A DNA stretch of 35,237 nt from a virus: IMG/VR virus record IMGVR_UViG_3300042462_000023, positions 1 through 35,237 of that record; one strand, 5' to 3'. Shown here piece after piece: positions 8,695-16,667 of the stretch. Every line of letters starts with the position of its first letter. Within the stretch, counting starts at the first letter, position 1. The position numbers and the translations under genes are program-made. The notes beneath the pieces are model-generated. The model was not told the origin of the DNA and searched no databases. It was given only the letters and a program-made list of their open reading frames with translations.

Positions 8695-9083
8695 TGGACT
8701 TCTCATATGTACAGCCTAACGAACTAAGACATTGCTGGTGGTGGGTTCGTATGGGTCTTGAGAAGGTTCGTGCTAAAGGTCATTCAGAATGGCTTGCAGA
8801 AGACATATATTGCGACTGCTACGAGCAACGCTCTATGTTATGGATATTGCCAGAAAAGAAAGGTTTTATTGTATTACAGCCTAACGGTGTAGAGATGCAC
8901 ATTTGGGCAGCATGGTTAGATTCAAGCAACCCTGATGATTTATCCTTTGGACTTGAGTTTGCCAAGAGCATTGCTAAACAAGGCAACTGCAAAAAAGTGA
9001 CGTTTTCTTCTATGAGAAGTGGATGGGAAACGAGAGCAAAACAACTAGGATTCAGACCAAGAAATTGGGAATTAAGCATTTAG
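8694..9083 (+). CDS. GNAT-fold internal virion protein, T7 gp13-like
   Basis: In the 129-residue product the order of elements is that of a GNAT acyltransferase: an N-terminal helix, strands around residues 50-75 (LWILPEKKGFIVLQ, MHIWAAWLD), a long helix (FAKSIAKQ) and a last strand with GFRPRNWELSI. The usual acetyl-CoA loop (Q/RxxGxG/A) is not obvious, so it may be inactive. T7 gp13 is a GNAT-like protein needed to assemble the internal core, and it sits before the other internal proteins as here. Its start overlaps the upstream stop. The role is inferred from fold and position. Confidence 0.65.
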   Translation: MDFSYVQPNELRHCWWWVRMGLEKVRAKGHSEWLAEDIYCDCYEQRSMLWILPEKKGFIVLQPNGVEMHIWAAWLDSSNPDDLSFGLEFAKSIAKQGNCKKVTFSSMRSGWETRAKQLGFRPRNWELSI

Positions 9084-9092
9084 GAGCATTAC

Positions 9093-10220
9093 ATGAAATA
9101 CAATCACTTAGATATGTTGCCAGAGTTAGCATTCAAACCAGTAGGCAAACGCATGACTTTAGAAGGCGGTGGTGGCGGTGGTCAGACACAGACATCTAAA
9201 ACCACCATTGATCCAACATTAAAGCCATATGTTGAGTTTGGTCTACAAGAAGCAAAAAATCTTTATGGCGGTGCTAGTCCTCGTTATTACCAAGGTCAAA
9301 CTTATGTAGATCCTTCAGCCAATACTCAAGCAGCTTTAACGGCAGCAGGCAATCGTGCTATGGCAGGCAATCCATTATTACCGGCAGCACAGCAACAACA
9401 ACAAGATGTAATTAGCGGTCAATACCTACAAAATAACCCATACTTTAACCAAGCCCTAGCCGGTGCATCACAAGGTGCAACACAAACCTACATGGATGCA
9501 ATTAAAGCTGCCCAAGGTGGCGCATCAATGGCTGGTCGTTATGGCTCTGGTGTAAGTGCTGATATTCAAAACCGTGCTGCTAATACTTTATCAAACACAT
9601 TGGCTAACAAGTATGGTGATTTAGCTTATCAAAACTATGCTGCTGAACGTGGTAGACAAGAAGCTGCTGCAATGGGCGCACCTGCATTGGCTAACGCTGA
9701 TTACACAGACATCAATCAATTACTTAAAACTGGTCAAGCGCAAGAAGACTATGCCAACACAGCACTACAGGCAGACATTAATCGTTTCAACTACAACGAG
9801 AACTTGCCTACTGCTAAACTTAATCAATACGCTCAATATTTATCTGGTACACCTCAAGGTTCTAGCACTACAAGTAGCGGTAGTAGTGGTAAAATAGTAT
9901 GTACCGCAATGAATGAGGCTTATGGCTTTGGTTCATTCCGTCAAGCTGTTTGGTTACAACATTCTGCTAACATGAAGAATGCTAAGACCATTGAGAAGGG
10001 CTATCACACATTATTCTTACCTGTCGTAGCCTATGCCTTCAACGGTACACCAAATGCGCTTAGAAACGCTGTAAAACGTGTTGCAGAGCATATTGCTCGT
10101 CACCGTACTGCTGACTTGTGGAAAGAGATGCGTGGTAAGAAGCGTGATCCACTAGGTCGTATCTATCGTGCAATTATAGAGCCTATCTGTTACGTTGTTG
10201 GCAAGGTAAAGGGAGCTTAG
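9093..10220 (+). CDS. Ejection / internal virion protein with conserved C-terminal phage domain
   Basis: The 375-residue product has two parts. Residues 1-270 are Ala/Gln/Gly-rich, with a hexaglycine run near residue 25 and a DPTLKPYVEFGLQEAKNLY motif, typical of T7-like internal proteins. A Ser/Thr-rich linker (TPQGSSTTSSGSSG) leads to a compact C-terminal domain (about 268-375). It begins KIVCTAMNEAYGFGSFR and includes KGYHTLFLPVV and HIARHRTADLWKEMRGKKRD. I recall this C-terminal domain fused to different phage virion proteins, so it looks like a mobile module. AGGAG precedes the ATG. It is probably ejected with the DNA. Confidence 0.65.
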   Translation: MKYNHLDMLPELAFKPVGKRMTLEGGGGGGQTQTSKTTIDPTLKPYVEFGLQEAKNLYGGASPRYYQGQTYVDPSANTQAALTAAGNRAMAGNPLLPAAQQQQQDVISGQYLQNNPYFNQALAGASQGATQTYMDAIKAAQGGASMAGRYGSGVSADIQNRAANTLSNTLANKYGDLAYQNYAAERGRQEAAAMGAPALANADYTDINQLLKTGQAQEDYANTALQADINRFNYNENLPTAKLNQYAQYLSGTPQGSSTTSSGSSGKIVCTAMNEAYGFGSFRQAVWLQHSANMKNAKTIEKGYHTLFLPVVAYAFNGTPNALRNAVKRVAEHIARHRTADLWKEMRGKKRDPLGRIYRAIIEPICYVVGKVKGA

Positions 10221-10221
10221 T

Positions 10222-10896
10222 ATGGGTCAATTAGCCGTTCCGATGATGATAGGCGCTGCCGTAGGTGGCGGTACAAAATTACTGCAAGGCAAAGGTCTTG
10301 GTGGCATTCTTAAAGGTGCTGCTTTAGGTGGTGCAATGGGCGGTGTTGGTGGTGGATTAATGAATGCTGCTGGTGGTATTGGCGGTGCTGCTGGTGGTGT
10401 TACTAGTTCACAAGGTGCTAGTGGATTATTGGGCGCTACAGGTTCTGCCGGTACTGGTGCAAGTTTAGCAGTTCCTACGATTGCTGAAGGTTCATTAGCT
10501 GCTAATACTATGATTCCATACAGCGCAGAGATTGGCATGGCTAACTCGTTTAATCCTATAACTGGTGCACCAATAGCAACAGAAGCATCATCATTTGCCC
10601 CTGCTATGTTTTCCAATGCTCCTAGTGCAGGAGGCTTAACGGCATTAAACTCAGGTGTACCAGCAGCCGGAACTTTTGATACTATGTTTGGCAACATAAA
10701 AGATTTAGCAACAATTGATAATCTTAAAGGTGCAGCACAAGTAGCTTCTATGTATCAACCAACACCATTACAATCAGCACCTAGTGGTAGCATTAAAGTT
10801 GGTCAAGCTCCTACTGGTGATATTTATGATGAATTGCGAAAATATGGCTACACATTGCCTAAACGCAGAGAAACAAATTTTAGCTTGTTAGGATAA
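10222..10896 (+). CDS. Glycine-zipper ejection protein
   Basis: In the 224-residue product, residues 1-65 are almost entirely Gly, Ala and hydrophobic residues in a glycine-zipper pattern (GAAVGGGTKLLQGKGLGG, AALGGAMGGVGGGLMNAAGG), able to insert in or cross a membrane. The rest is small-residue-rich with a more polar C-terminus (GDIYDELRKYGYTLPKRRE). This resembles podovirus ejection proteins that help form the trans-envelope channel. The gene begins one base after the upstream stop and is followed closely by another large ejection-type gene. The exact role is inferred from composition and position. Confidence 0.6.
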   Translation: MGQLAVPMMIGAAVGGGTKLLQGKGLGGILKGAALGGAMGGVGGGLMNAAGGIGGAAGGVTSSQGASGLLGATGSAGTGASLAVPTIAEGSLAANTMIPYSAEIGMANSFNPITGAPIATEASSFAPAMFSNAPSAGGLTALNSGVPAAGTFDTMFGNIKDLATIDNLKGAAQVASMYQPTPLQSAPSGSIKVGQAPTGDIYDELRKYGYTLPKRRETNFSLLG

Positions 10897-10899
10897 ATT

Positions 10900-12504
10900 A
10901 TGGCAAACGGATTATTAGATTATTTAAGTGGATTTGGTACAACACCACCAGAGTATATGGGTGGATTACTTGGTCAGGAGGCTGTAGACAAATTAAAAGG
11001 TCGTGCAGCAACTACTGGTATCGCCAATGCTGTTTTAGGCTATCTAGCAGCGCCTAAGAATCAAAATTTAGGGCTTGGTCGTATCATTGGTCAGTCACTA
11101 CAGGCAGGTATGACAGGCGCACAAGGTGTCTATGATACTGCTTTACAAGACTGGCAAACTCAGCAAAAGATTACTGAGATGCAACGTCAACAAAAACAAC
11201 AAGCAGCACAAGATGCATTTAGAGCCGGAATTGGTCAACCTAATGCAACTCGTGAAGTTGTTATGCAACCTACTGAGCAAGTCCCTGTAGCTCCTATTGC
11301 CGGTGCAGAAGTTCCAAACTTCCAAACTCAACTTCCTGCTCCAGTAGTTACTGAAGAAAAATATTACGATCCAAATAAAATGATTGAAGAGGGATTAAAA
11401 TCAGGCGCTTTGGATATTAAAGACTATTTAACTTATGCTACTAAAGCAAAAGCTGGGACTGAAATTTTAACTCCAGAAAAAGTTGCAGCAATGAACTTAC
11501 CAACAAATCGTGGTCAAGTATATCAACGTGATTTAACTACAAATAAAATTGATTTAATTGAAGGCACTTTAGCACCTGAAGCTAAAACTTTTAAAGTTGG
11601 TGATACTCGTGAATTTCAAAGTGGTGATAAAAAGATTACGCAAGAATATCAAGGTGCAGATAAAGGTTGGGTTGCAATTGCCACAGGCGCTGCATGGAAA
11701 CCTGAAGCTGCTGGTGAAGGTGCTGTAGATTTCTTAAATAAAGATGCTCAAGCTATGGCTGCTGCATTATATTTAAAAACTGGCACATTACCTCCATTAG
11801 GTGGTGGTAAAAATGCTGCACTAGCAAAAGCTAACATAATGAACATAGCTTCATTAATGAACTCTGGCAAAACTCCAGAAGAAGCTGCAACTGCTGTTTT
11901 TCAAAATAAACAAAATCGTGCAGCAGAGCAACAGGCAATGAAAACATTTGCTGGTGGTATTGAGGGTAGAACTAAACGCTCAATGAATACTGCTACAGAT
12001 CACTTGTTTACATTAGAAGAGGCTGGTTTAGCTCTTAAAAATGGTGATATTCGTATATTTAACTCTATTGCCAATAGGGTTAATAAAGAACTTGGTGTAC
12101 CTGCTCCAACGTCATTTGATGCAGTTAAGAAAATTGTTGCAGGTGAAATTGTTAAGGCAACAACTGGTTCTGCTGGTGCTTTAGGTGATCGCCTAGAAGT
12201 TGAGGCATCTATTATGGCAAGCAACTCACCAGAGCAATTACTTCAATCAATTGATTATTACAAAAAATTAATGGCTGGACAATTACAAAGTCTTGAGTTG
12301 CAATGGGAAACAGGAACAAATAGACCTGCATCTGAATTTAGACAAGGCTTATCAAAACGTACATTATCATTATTTCCACCATTGGAAAGTAAAGCTACTT
12401 CCCCTGCTGCACCTGCTGCAAATCAGCAATTGAAAGATGAAAAAGGTATTTATATTTGGGAATATAGCCCTGATCAAACAAAGAGAAGGAAAAAATATGT
12501 CTGA
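10900..12504 (+). CDS. Large internal virion (ejection) protein, 534 aa
   Basis: The N-terminus MANGLLDYLSGFGTTPPEYMGG and a Gly/Ala-rich segment to residue 75 are typical of phage internal proteins. A Gln-rich helix follows (WQTQQKITEMQRQQKQQAAQ, about 85-105). The middle is mixed. Residues about 330-500 form a long helical region (GRTKRSMNTATDHLFTLEEA, then a VNKELGVPAPTSFDAVKKI motif). There is no signal peptide. The last eight bases overlap the next gene. I recall proteins of this shape from many podoviruses as unassigned virion proteins. No enzyme motif is visible. Confidence 0.6.
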   Translation: MANGLLDYLSGFGTTPPEYMGGLLGQEAVDKLKGRAATTGIANAVLGYLAAPKNQNLGLGRIIGQSLQAGMTGAQGVYDTALQDWQTQQKITEMQRQQKQQAAQDAFRAGIGQPNATREVVMQPTEQVPVAPIAGAEVPNFQTQLPAPVVTEEKYYDPNKMIEEGLKSGALDIKDYLTYATKAKAGTEILTPEKVAAMNLPTNRGQVYQRDLTTNKIDLIEGTLAPEAKTFKVGDTREFQSGDKKITQEYQGADKGWVAIATGAAWKPEAAGEGAVDFLNKDAQAMAAALYLKTGTLPPLGGGKNAALAKANIMNIASLMNSGKTPEEAATAVFQNKQNRAAEQQAMKTFAGGIEGRTKRSMNTATDHLFTLEEAGLALKNGDIRIFNSIANRVNKELGVPAPTSFDAVKKIVAGEIVKATTGSAGALGDRLEVEASIMASNSPEQLLQSIDYYKKLMAGQLQSLELQWETGTNRPASEFRQGLSKRTLSLFPPLESKATSPAAPAANQQLKDEKGIYIWEYSPDQTKRRKKYV

Positions 12505-13507
12505 TAAAACATATGGTGAGTGGGAGTCAGTTCCTGCATCTGAATTAGCATGGGAAGACGTACCTAAACCTAAATCATCGTTTGATACTTTACCTTCTCC
12601 AGTTGATGTTAACGCACCTAGAGCTATGCCTAACAATGACTTATTGAGCAAGGCTGCTAAAATAGTATCAGGTGGTAAGTTTGGTACTATGCAAGACTTA
12701 GTATATGGCGGTGAAAGACCAGCAGGTACTTTGCTAGGTAAAGTTGGTCAGATATATAATCAATCAGGTTTAGCAGGTATTGCACCAGAAGTTTATCCTG
12801 TTAGTGGAGTTACGCAACTTCCGTCTGGTAAATTAGCATCTAATATTGGTTCTAGAGCAGCTAAAGTAGCAAATATGCCAATATCAGCCATTAAAACAAT
12901 TGCTAGCGAACTTGCCCCTGCTAGCATGAAAGGTGGTTATGAGGTAGCTAGATCTAAAAATCCATTATATGTAAAAGAATGGAGTTTAGGTAAGGTTGAA
13001 GGCTTGTCAGCAGATGAAATTGCCAAAGCTAAAAGTGGTATTGCTAATTACTTTAAAGCATTTTTTCCAGAAGCCAATAAAGCAGATGTATCAAAAGCAA
13101 CTAGTATGAGCAAACAAGCTGGCGGTGTTTGGGATGTAGCAAAAAAAGCACAGGAAGCCGAACAAAAGGTAGCTCAAATAGGTGGAAGATATAATATGTC
13201 ATTCCCAAGTGATGCTACATTAGTATTGCCACAAAATGTACAAGCTACTCAATCTGGTATGACTGCTGCCAATGCAAGACGTATTGGTCAAGAGGCATCA
13301 TGGTTTCCAAACTTTATTACAGCTAAAGATGTTATGAAGAACCCACTTCATTTTGCTGGAATTGCATCACCAAGAATTAATACTAATCTAGGATATGCTG
13401 GCGGTAAAATTGAAAATGCATATCAAATGATCCCACGTTTATCAGACGAAGATTTATTAAATTTAGGTCTGTTAGCTCCACGTTTTATAAATAATGAAGG
13501 GCAATAG
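12497..13507 (+). CDS. Internal virion protein of unknown function, 336 aa
   Basis: I chose the ATG at 12497, which has AGAAGGA seven bases upstream and gives MSDKTYGEWESVPASELAWED; a longer frame from 12437 lies entirely inside the upstream gene. The first 60 residues are acidic and disordered-looking, with Trp/Pro-rich short motifs common at the N-termini of phage ejection proteins. The rest is Ala-rich and helical (KKAQEAEQKVAQIGG, MTAANARRIGQEASW). It sits at the end of the ejection-protein block before a run of small genes. No catalytic motif is seen. Confidence 0.6.
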   Translation: MSDKTYGEWESVPASELAWEDVPKPKSSFDTLPSPVDVNAPRAMPNNDLLSKAAKIVSGGKFGTMQDLVYGGERPAGTLLGKVGQIYNQSGLAGIAPEVYPVSGVTQLPSGKLASNIGSRAAKVANMPISAIKTIASELAPASMKGGYEVARSKNPLYVKEWSLGKVEGLSADEIAKAKSGIANYFKAFFPEANKADVSKATSMSKQAGGVWDVAKKAQEAEQKVAQIGGRYNMSFPSDATLVLPQNVQATQSGMTAANARRIGQEASWFPNFITAKDVMKNPLHFAGIASPRINTNLGYAGGKIENAYQMIPRLSDEDLLNLGLLAPRFINNEGQ

Positions 13508-13508
13508 C

Positions 13509-13685
13509 ATGACTCCAGAAGAACAAAAAGAACTACACAAAGCAGCATTCAAAGAGGCTATTTCCGAGTGGCTAGACAAGCAATTTGCTACGGTTGGTAA
13601 GTGGACATTACGTGGTATAACATCGGTGGCTCTAGGTATGTTCCTGTATGCCTACGCTGCTGCACATGGCTGGGTAATAAAGTGA
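13509..13685 (+). CDS. Small single-span membrane protein, 58 aa
   Basis: The product starts MTPEEQKELHKAAFKEAISEW, a charged amphipathic helix, then has one membrane span (about 35-53, ITSVALGMFLYAYAAAHGW). I chose the ATG at 13509 because GAAGGG lies just upstream; a start at 13494 would overlap the previous gene. I recall similar short proteins in phages near ejection or lysis genes, and a holin-like or membrane-anchor role is possible but unproven. The last four bases overlap the next gene's GTG. Confidence 0.6.
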   Translation: MTPEEQKELHKAAFKEAISEWLDKQFATVGKWTLRGITSVALGMFLYAYAAAHGWVIK

Positions 13686-13855
13686 AACAAGTCATGATTA
13701 ATCGCATTGCATTATGCGAGAAGTGTCGGCAAGCATTTATTATTAATGAGCAGGGCGATGAAACTACCTGTGACAATTGTTTAGCGGAAGACGAGCTAAC
13801 GCATGAATTGCTAGACTCCGGTGACTTGATTGGGATTAATTATGACCGTGCATAA
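13682..13855 (+). CDS. Small zinc-ribbon-like protein, 57 aa
   Basis: The product has two CxxC pairs (CEKCRQ and CDNCLA) about 20 residues apart, the pattern of a small zinc ribbon, followed by an acidic tail. I chose the GTG at 13682 because it overlaps the upstream stop in the usual GTGA form; an ATG at 13694 is an alternative. A longer frame from 13601 would overlap the membrane protein by 85 bases and is unlikely. It could bind nucleic acid or protein. The function is unknown. Confidence 0.55.
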   Translation: MKQVMINRIALCEKCRQAFIINEQGDETTCDNCLAEDELTHELLDSGDLIGINYDRA

Positions 13856-14030
13856 ACTATTTGGTATGCAAGACTACTTTCAACATATGGTCGGCAAGAC
13901 CATAGAAGAAGTGGCTATCTTTGATGGTGAGCTAGTAATATTTTTAGACGATCTATCTGAGGTATGCATATTTGAAGACGAAGCAGGTTTGGCAATGCAG
14001 ATAAACGAACGACCAGAATTGGATGGATAA
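13842..14030 (+). CDS. Small acidic protein, 62 aa, function unknown
   Basis: The product begins MTVHKLFGMQDYFQHMVGKT and has an EVAIFDGELVIFLDDLSEVCIFEDE beta-rich core with many acidic residues. Start 13842 is supported by GGGA seven bases upstream. It overlaps the zinc-ribbon gene by 14 bases, and its TAA overlaps the next ATG by one base. No membrane segment or signal is present. It looks like one small beta-sheet domain. I do not recognise it. Confidence 0.55.
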   Translation: MTVHKLFGMQDYFQHMVGKTIEEVAIFDGELVIFLDDLSEVCIFEDEAGLAMQINERPELDG

Positions 14031-14494
14031 TGAAACATATATTACTTTTTATTACTTTATTCTTTGTAACTATAGTTTATGCCGATGAAACGACAATTAA
14101 TTATAAGGGTCAACCTGTGTCCTCTGCTGTCGCTCCTTCAATGTCGGCTTTCAGTCAAGACGTTTGCAGTATTGGTATTAGTGGTGCTGTCAACGGTGGG
14201 ATATTTTCTGTAGCCGGTGGCACGATGGTAACAGATAGTAACTGTGTTAAGTTACGTTGGGCTAAGTTCCTAAGTGATAGTGGTTTAAAGGTTGCAGCAG
14301 TATCGTTAGCCTGTGCAGCTAACCATGAAAACTGGGTTGCTATGGAGATGTCTGGTTCGCCTTGTCCTGTAGGCGGTGCTATTGGTGATGCAGCTAGAAA
14401 GGCTTGGTATGATTTACATCCAGATTGGTTTGAGGCAATATATGGCAAGGATTTTGTGCTTATTACTCCTCTGCCTAATTCTAAAGAGCAATAA
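14030..14494 (+). CDS. Secreted phage protein, 154 aa
   Basis: A clear signal peptide is present: a Lys at residue 2, a hydrophobic core LLFITLFFVTIV, and a probable cut after VYA (about residue 19). The mature part has four Cys (about 44, 70, 93 and 109), which may form two disulphides in the periplasm. There is no lipobox. Its role is unknown; being next to another exported protein and just upstream of the lysis genes, it may act on the cell envelope, for example in lysis or in exclusion of other phages. Its last 53 bases overlap the next gene. Confidence 0.6.
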   Translation: MKHILLFITLFFVTIVYADETTINYKGQPVSSAVAPSMSAFSQDVCSIGISGAVNGGIFSVAGGTMVTDSNCVKLRWAKFLSDSGLKVAAVSLACAANHENWVAMEMSGSPCPVGGAIGDAARKAWYDLHPDWFEAIYGKDFVLITPLPNSKEQ

Positions 14495-15839
14495 TGCTAG
14501 TGCATACTGCTATGCAAATGCTTGGGAAAATAATATGCCCGTGTACTCAAGCCTTGGGGTTGCTCAAGGTACGACTATGCAGGCTTGTCAGCAACTTGCG
14601 TGTCAGATTTATCCTAACATACCTGAGTGTGGTCAACCTCCAGTACCTACCTGCTCAGACCGTGAGGAAGTGCAAAGTTTGGCTTGCGAACCGAATCACT
14701 CAGGTTCAATCAACCAAACAAGAACCTATCAATGCCAGACATCTAGCTACACAGCTTGGACTACAACCTCAAACAATTGTAGCCCAAACCCAGCAACCTG
14801 TTCTTACAGCGCACAAACAGAAGAAAGGCAAAGTTGTGGGAGTAACCAAATCGGCACGGTCACGTACAAGAAAGAACAAAACTGTCCAGACCCATACGGC
14901 AGCCCTGTTGACTCAGGATGGTTTGAGATCTCAAACTCGTGTCAGCCAGCTCCTCCAACGTGTCAAACAACTGTTGAAAGTCAAAACTTAGTATGTCCGC
15001 AAAACTTCTCTGGCTCAATACAGCAAACAAAAACGAATACTTGCTCAGACCCGTATGGACAACCAACGGAAGGCATATGGACAACTGTGTCAAATTCATG
15101 CACACCAAATCCAGCAACCTGTTTAACATCTACTCAAATTAGGACTCTTTCATGTCAAGATGGCTTCATTGGATCAATAACAGAAAACAGAATTTCTGTC
15201 TGCTCTACACCATACAGCGAACCGCAATGGAGCGATTGGATTCAATCACAAGACGCTTGCGTAAAGAGTCAAACAAATCCAACAAACATGAGCAGTCCGG
15301 TAAATCCAGCGAGTCCGCTATCACTACCTATGGAAACTGCACCCCAGCCACCTGCACTTGCGCCAGAACCTCCTCCAGAAATGGCTACCGCATCCCCTAC
15401 AAATGCACCACCGGAAGCACCGCCTCCAGCAGAAGCTCCACCACCGGAAACACCAAAGGCAGAAGCACCAAAGGCAGACACACCAAAAGCGGAAGCACCG
15501 CCATCGCCAACCGTGAATGCGCCAACGACATCCTCGCAAGGGAATACGCAGAATACCTCGCCAGTACAAGTGCCGGCAGGAAAGACGTTAGTACAAGGGT
15601 TTGGGCTAGTAATGAGCCTAGAGATTTTAAACAAGCCGATGCAAACTCAGGAGATTCAATTGAACGATGCATTGGCATACCAGCAGGAGTTACCGTATGA
15701 GCTTAGAGGAAATCAAGGAGTCTTACTCCAACTTATCACCGAAAGCAATATTTCTGACGCTTTCAATAATCTTGCCAGCGATAGGTGGGACAGGTTACGT
15801 AGGGATAACGACTTACAATCGTGTTATAGCTGCGACTGA
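14442..15839 (+). CDS. Secreted protein with four four-cysteine repeats and a proline-rich tail
   Basis: I start at the ATG 14442 (GAGG six bases upstream), which gives a signal peptide: MARILCLLLLCLILK, with a probable cut after NASA (residue 21). Four near-equal repeats follow at 71-113, 120-167, 174-220 and 227-273. Each has four Cys spaced 11-12, 16 and 15-19, joined by six-residue Pro-rich linkers (PNPAT, APPT). They resemble small thrombospondin-like disulphide modules. A Pro/Ala/Glu-rich stretch (about 315-365) comes next. The reading frame then overlaps the next gene by 143 bases. The -1 frame from about 15495 has better codon use and ends in ATGA at the next start, so a frameshift is likely and the real product may be about 419 residues. 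Confidence 0.65.
   Translation: MARILCLLLLCLILKSNNASAYCYANAWENNMPVYSSLGVAQGTTMQACQQLACQIYPNIPECGQPPVPTCSDREEVQSLACEPNHSGSINQTRTYQCQTSSYTAWTTTSNNCSPNPATCSYSAQTEERQSCGSNQIGTVTYKKEQNCPDPYGSPVDSGWFEISNSCQPAPPTCQTTVESQNLVCPQNFSGSIQQTKTNTCSDPYGQPTEGIWTTVSNSCTPNPATCLTSTQIRTLSCQDGFIGSITENRISVCSTPYSEPQWSDWIQSQDACVKSQTNPTNMSSPVNPASPLSLPMETAPQPPALAPEPPPEMATASPTNAPPEAPPPAEAPPPETPKAEAPKADTPKAEAPPSPTVNAPTTSSQGNTQNTSPVQVPAGKTLVQGFGLVMSLEILNKPMQTQEIQLNDALAYQQELPYELRGNQGVLLQLITESNISDAFNNLASDRWDRLRRDNDLQSCYSCD
15480..15700 (+). other. Probable -1 frame continuation of the cysteine-repeat gene
   Basis: After the Pro-rich stretch the -1 frame reads ANRECANDILAREYAEYL, then GRKDVSTRVWASNEPRDF, and ends TGA at 15698-15700, which overlaps the next ATG (15697) as ATGA. 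Its codons end in A/T as elsewhere in the genome, while the continuing original frame is full of G-ending codons. A possible slip is at CCA AAA G (about 15483-15489), where AAA can re-pair one base back. It is not a classic heptamer, so a one-base indel in the assembly is an equally good cause. Confidence 0.5.
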
Positions 15840-16167
15840 AGCAATTGAGGCAGCCAAGCCTTATGACGATGCAGAGTTACGAGCAGAAGTGAATGCATTA
15901 AAGGTTCAATTATCTGCACAACAAGCCTCAGTAAATGTAGTTAAAGATTCTATGGTGACTACATCAAATCAGCTTGTATCTATGCAAGAGAAGGTATCTA
16001 ACGCTATTGGTACAGCTAATGAAGCCAAGGCTATTACTAATGGTAACGTGCGTGAAACTTCAGCATCTTTACTAGGTGTGCGTGAAGAGATGAAAGCTAC
16101 CCGTGAAGGAATAGAATCACAACTTAAAGCACTTAAACGTGCTACCTCAAACCCACTAGGAAATTAA
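15697..16167 (+). CDS. N-anchored coiled-coil membrane protein, possible i-spanin
   Basis: The 156-residue product begins with a short tail (MSLEEIKESYSNLSPK), then one membrane span (about 17-38, AIFLTLSIILPAIGGTGYVG). A long helical, coiled-coil-prone region follows, rich in Glu, Lys and Gln (LRAEVNALKVQLSAQQ, EKVSNAIGTANEAKA). Length, topology and position just before holin and endolysin fit an inner-membrane spanin (lambda Rz is about 153 residues). No outer-membrane lipoprotein partner is seen. AGGAG lies seven bases before the ATG. A baseplate-like or ejection role remains possible. Confidence 0.6.
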   Translation: MSLEEIKESYSNLSPKAIFLTLSIILPAIGGTGYVGITTYNRVIAATEAIEAAKPYDDAELRAEVNALKVQLSAQQASVNVVKDSMVTTSNQLVSMQEKVSNAIGTANEAKAITNGNVRETSASLLGVREEMKATREGIESQLKALKRATSNPLGN

Positions 16168-16169
16168 TT

Positions 16170-16667
16170 ATGTTATCAATCATATCAGGTCTATTAGGCA
16201 TCGGTTCTTCTGCCTTACCAAGTTTATTAGGTTTCTTTCAACAGAAAGGTGACCAAAAGCATGAAATGAATATGGCTCGTTTGCAGACAGAACGTGAAGC
16301 TGCTATGGCTGCTGCTGGCTTTGTATCACAAGAAAAGATTGAGGCTATTAAGTTAGACCAAATTGAAGTGCAGACTTATACGCAAGAACGTGAAGCACTA
16401 TATGCTCACGACATGAAAATCATGGACAAGGCATCGCAATCAACTGTTGATCTAAACGCTAGAGTTCGTCCATACATTGCATTTACCTTTGTTGGCTTGT
16501 TAGTTCTCGTAGACATAGTAGGTCTTGGCTGGGCTATCTATACTGGTGTTGAGTTTACAACGGCTATGGGTTTAGTATTTTCTGATGACGAAATGGCTAT
16601 CGTATCTAGTATAATTGGTTTCTACTTTGGCTCACGTCAATGGGAAAAGCATCGTGAAGGCAAGTAA
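16170..16667 (+). CDS. Holin, 3-TM GTA-type
   Basis: The 165-residue product has an N-terminal hydrophobic segment (LSIISGLLGIGSSALPSLLG). A soluble helical middle of Glu/Arg/Gln residues follows, then RPYIAFTFVGLLVLVDIVGLG and a third segment ending with IIGFYFGSRQWEK. This is the layout of the holin family first described from gene transfer agents, whose C-terminus usually ends in FGSR. It would permeabilise the inner membrane so the endolysin can leave the cytoplasm. The endolysin gene follows, overlapping by 14 bases. Confidence 0.75.
   Translation: MLSIISGLLGIGSSALPSLLGFFQQKGDQKHEMNMARLQTEREAAMAAAGFVSQEKIEAIKLDQIEVQTYTQEREALYAHDMKIMDKASQSTVDLNARVRPYIAFTFVGLLVLVDIVGLGWAIYTGVEFTTAMGLVFSDDEMAIVSSIIGFYFGSRQWEKHREGK

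Noticed and set aside
12437-12496. Longer start for the gene at 12497
   Set aside because: The extension lies within the upstream gene and AGAAGGA is placed for the ATG at 12497.
14494-14991. Rightward 165-codon frame overlapping the cysteine-repeat gene
   Set aside because: It overlaps a gene with a signal peptide and regular Cys spacing; its own translation is basic and patternless.
15269-15634. Leftward glycine/serine-rich open frames opposite the Pro-rich region
   Set aside because: The repeats are the complement of CCA/GCA-rich codons of the real gene; no ribosome binding site and no partner genes on that strand.
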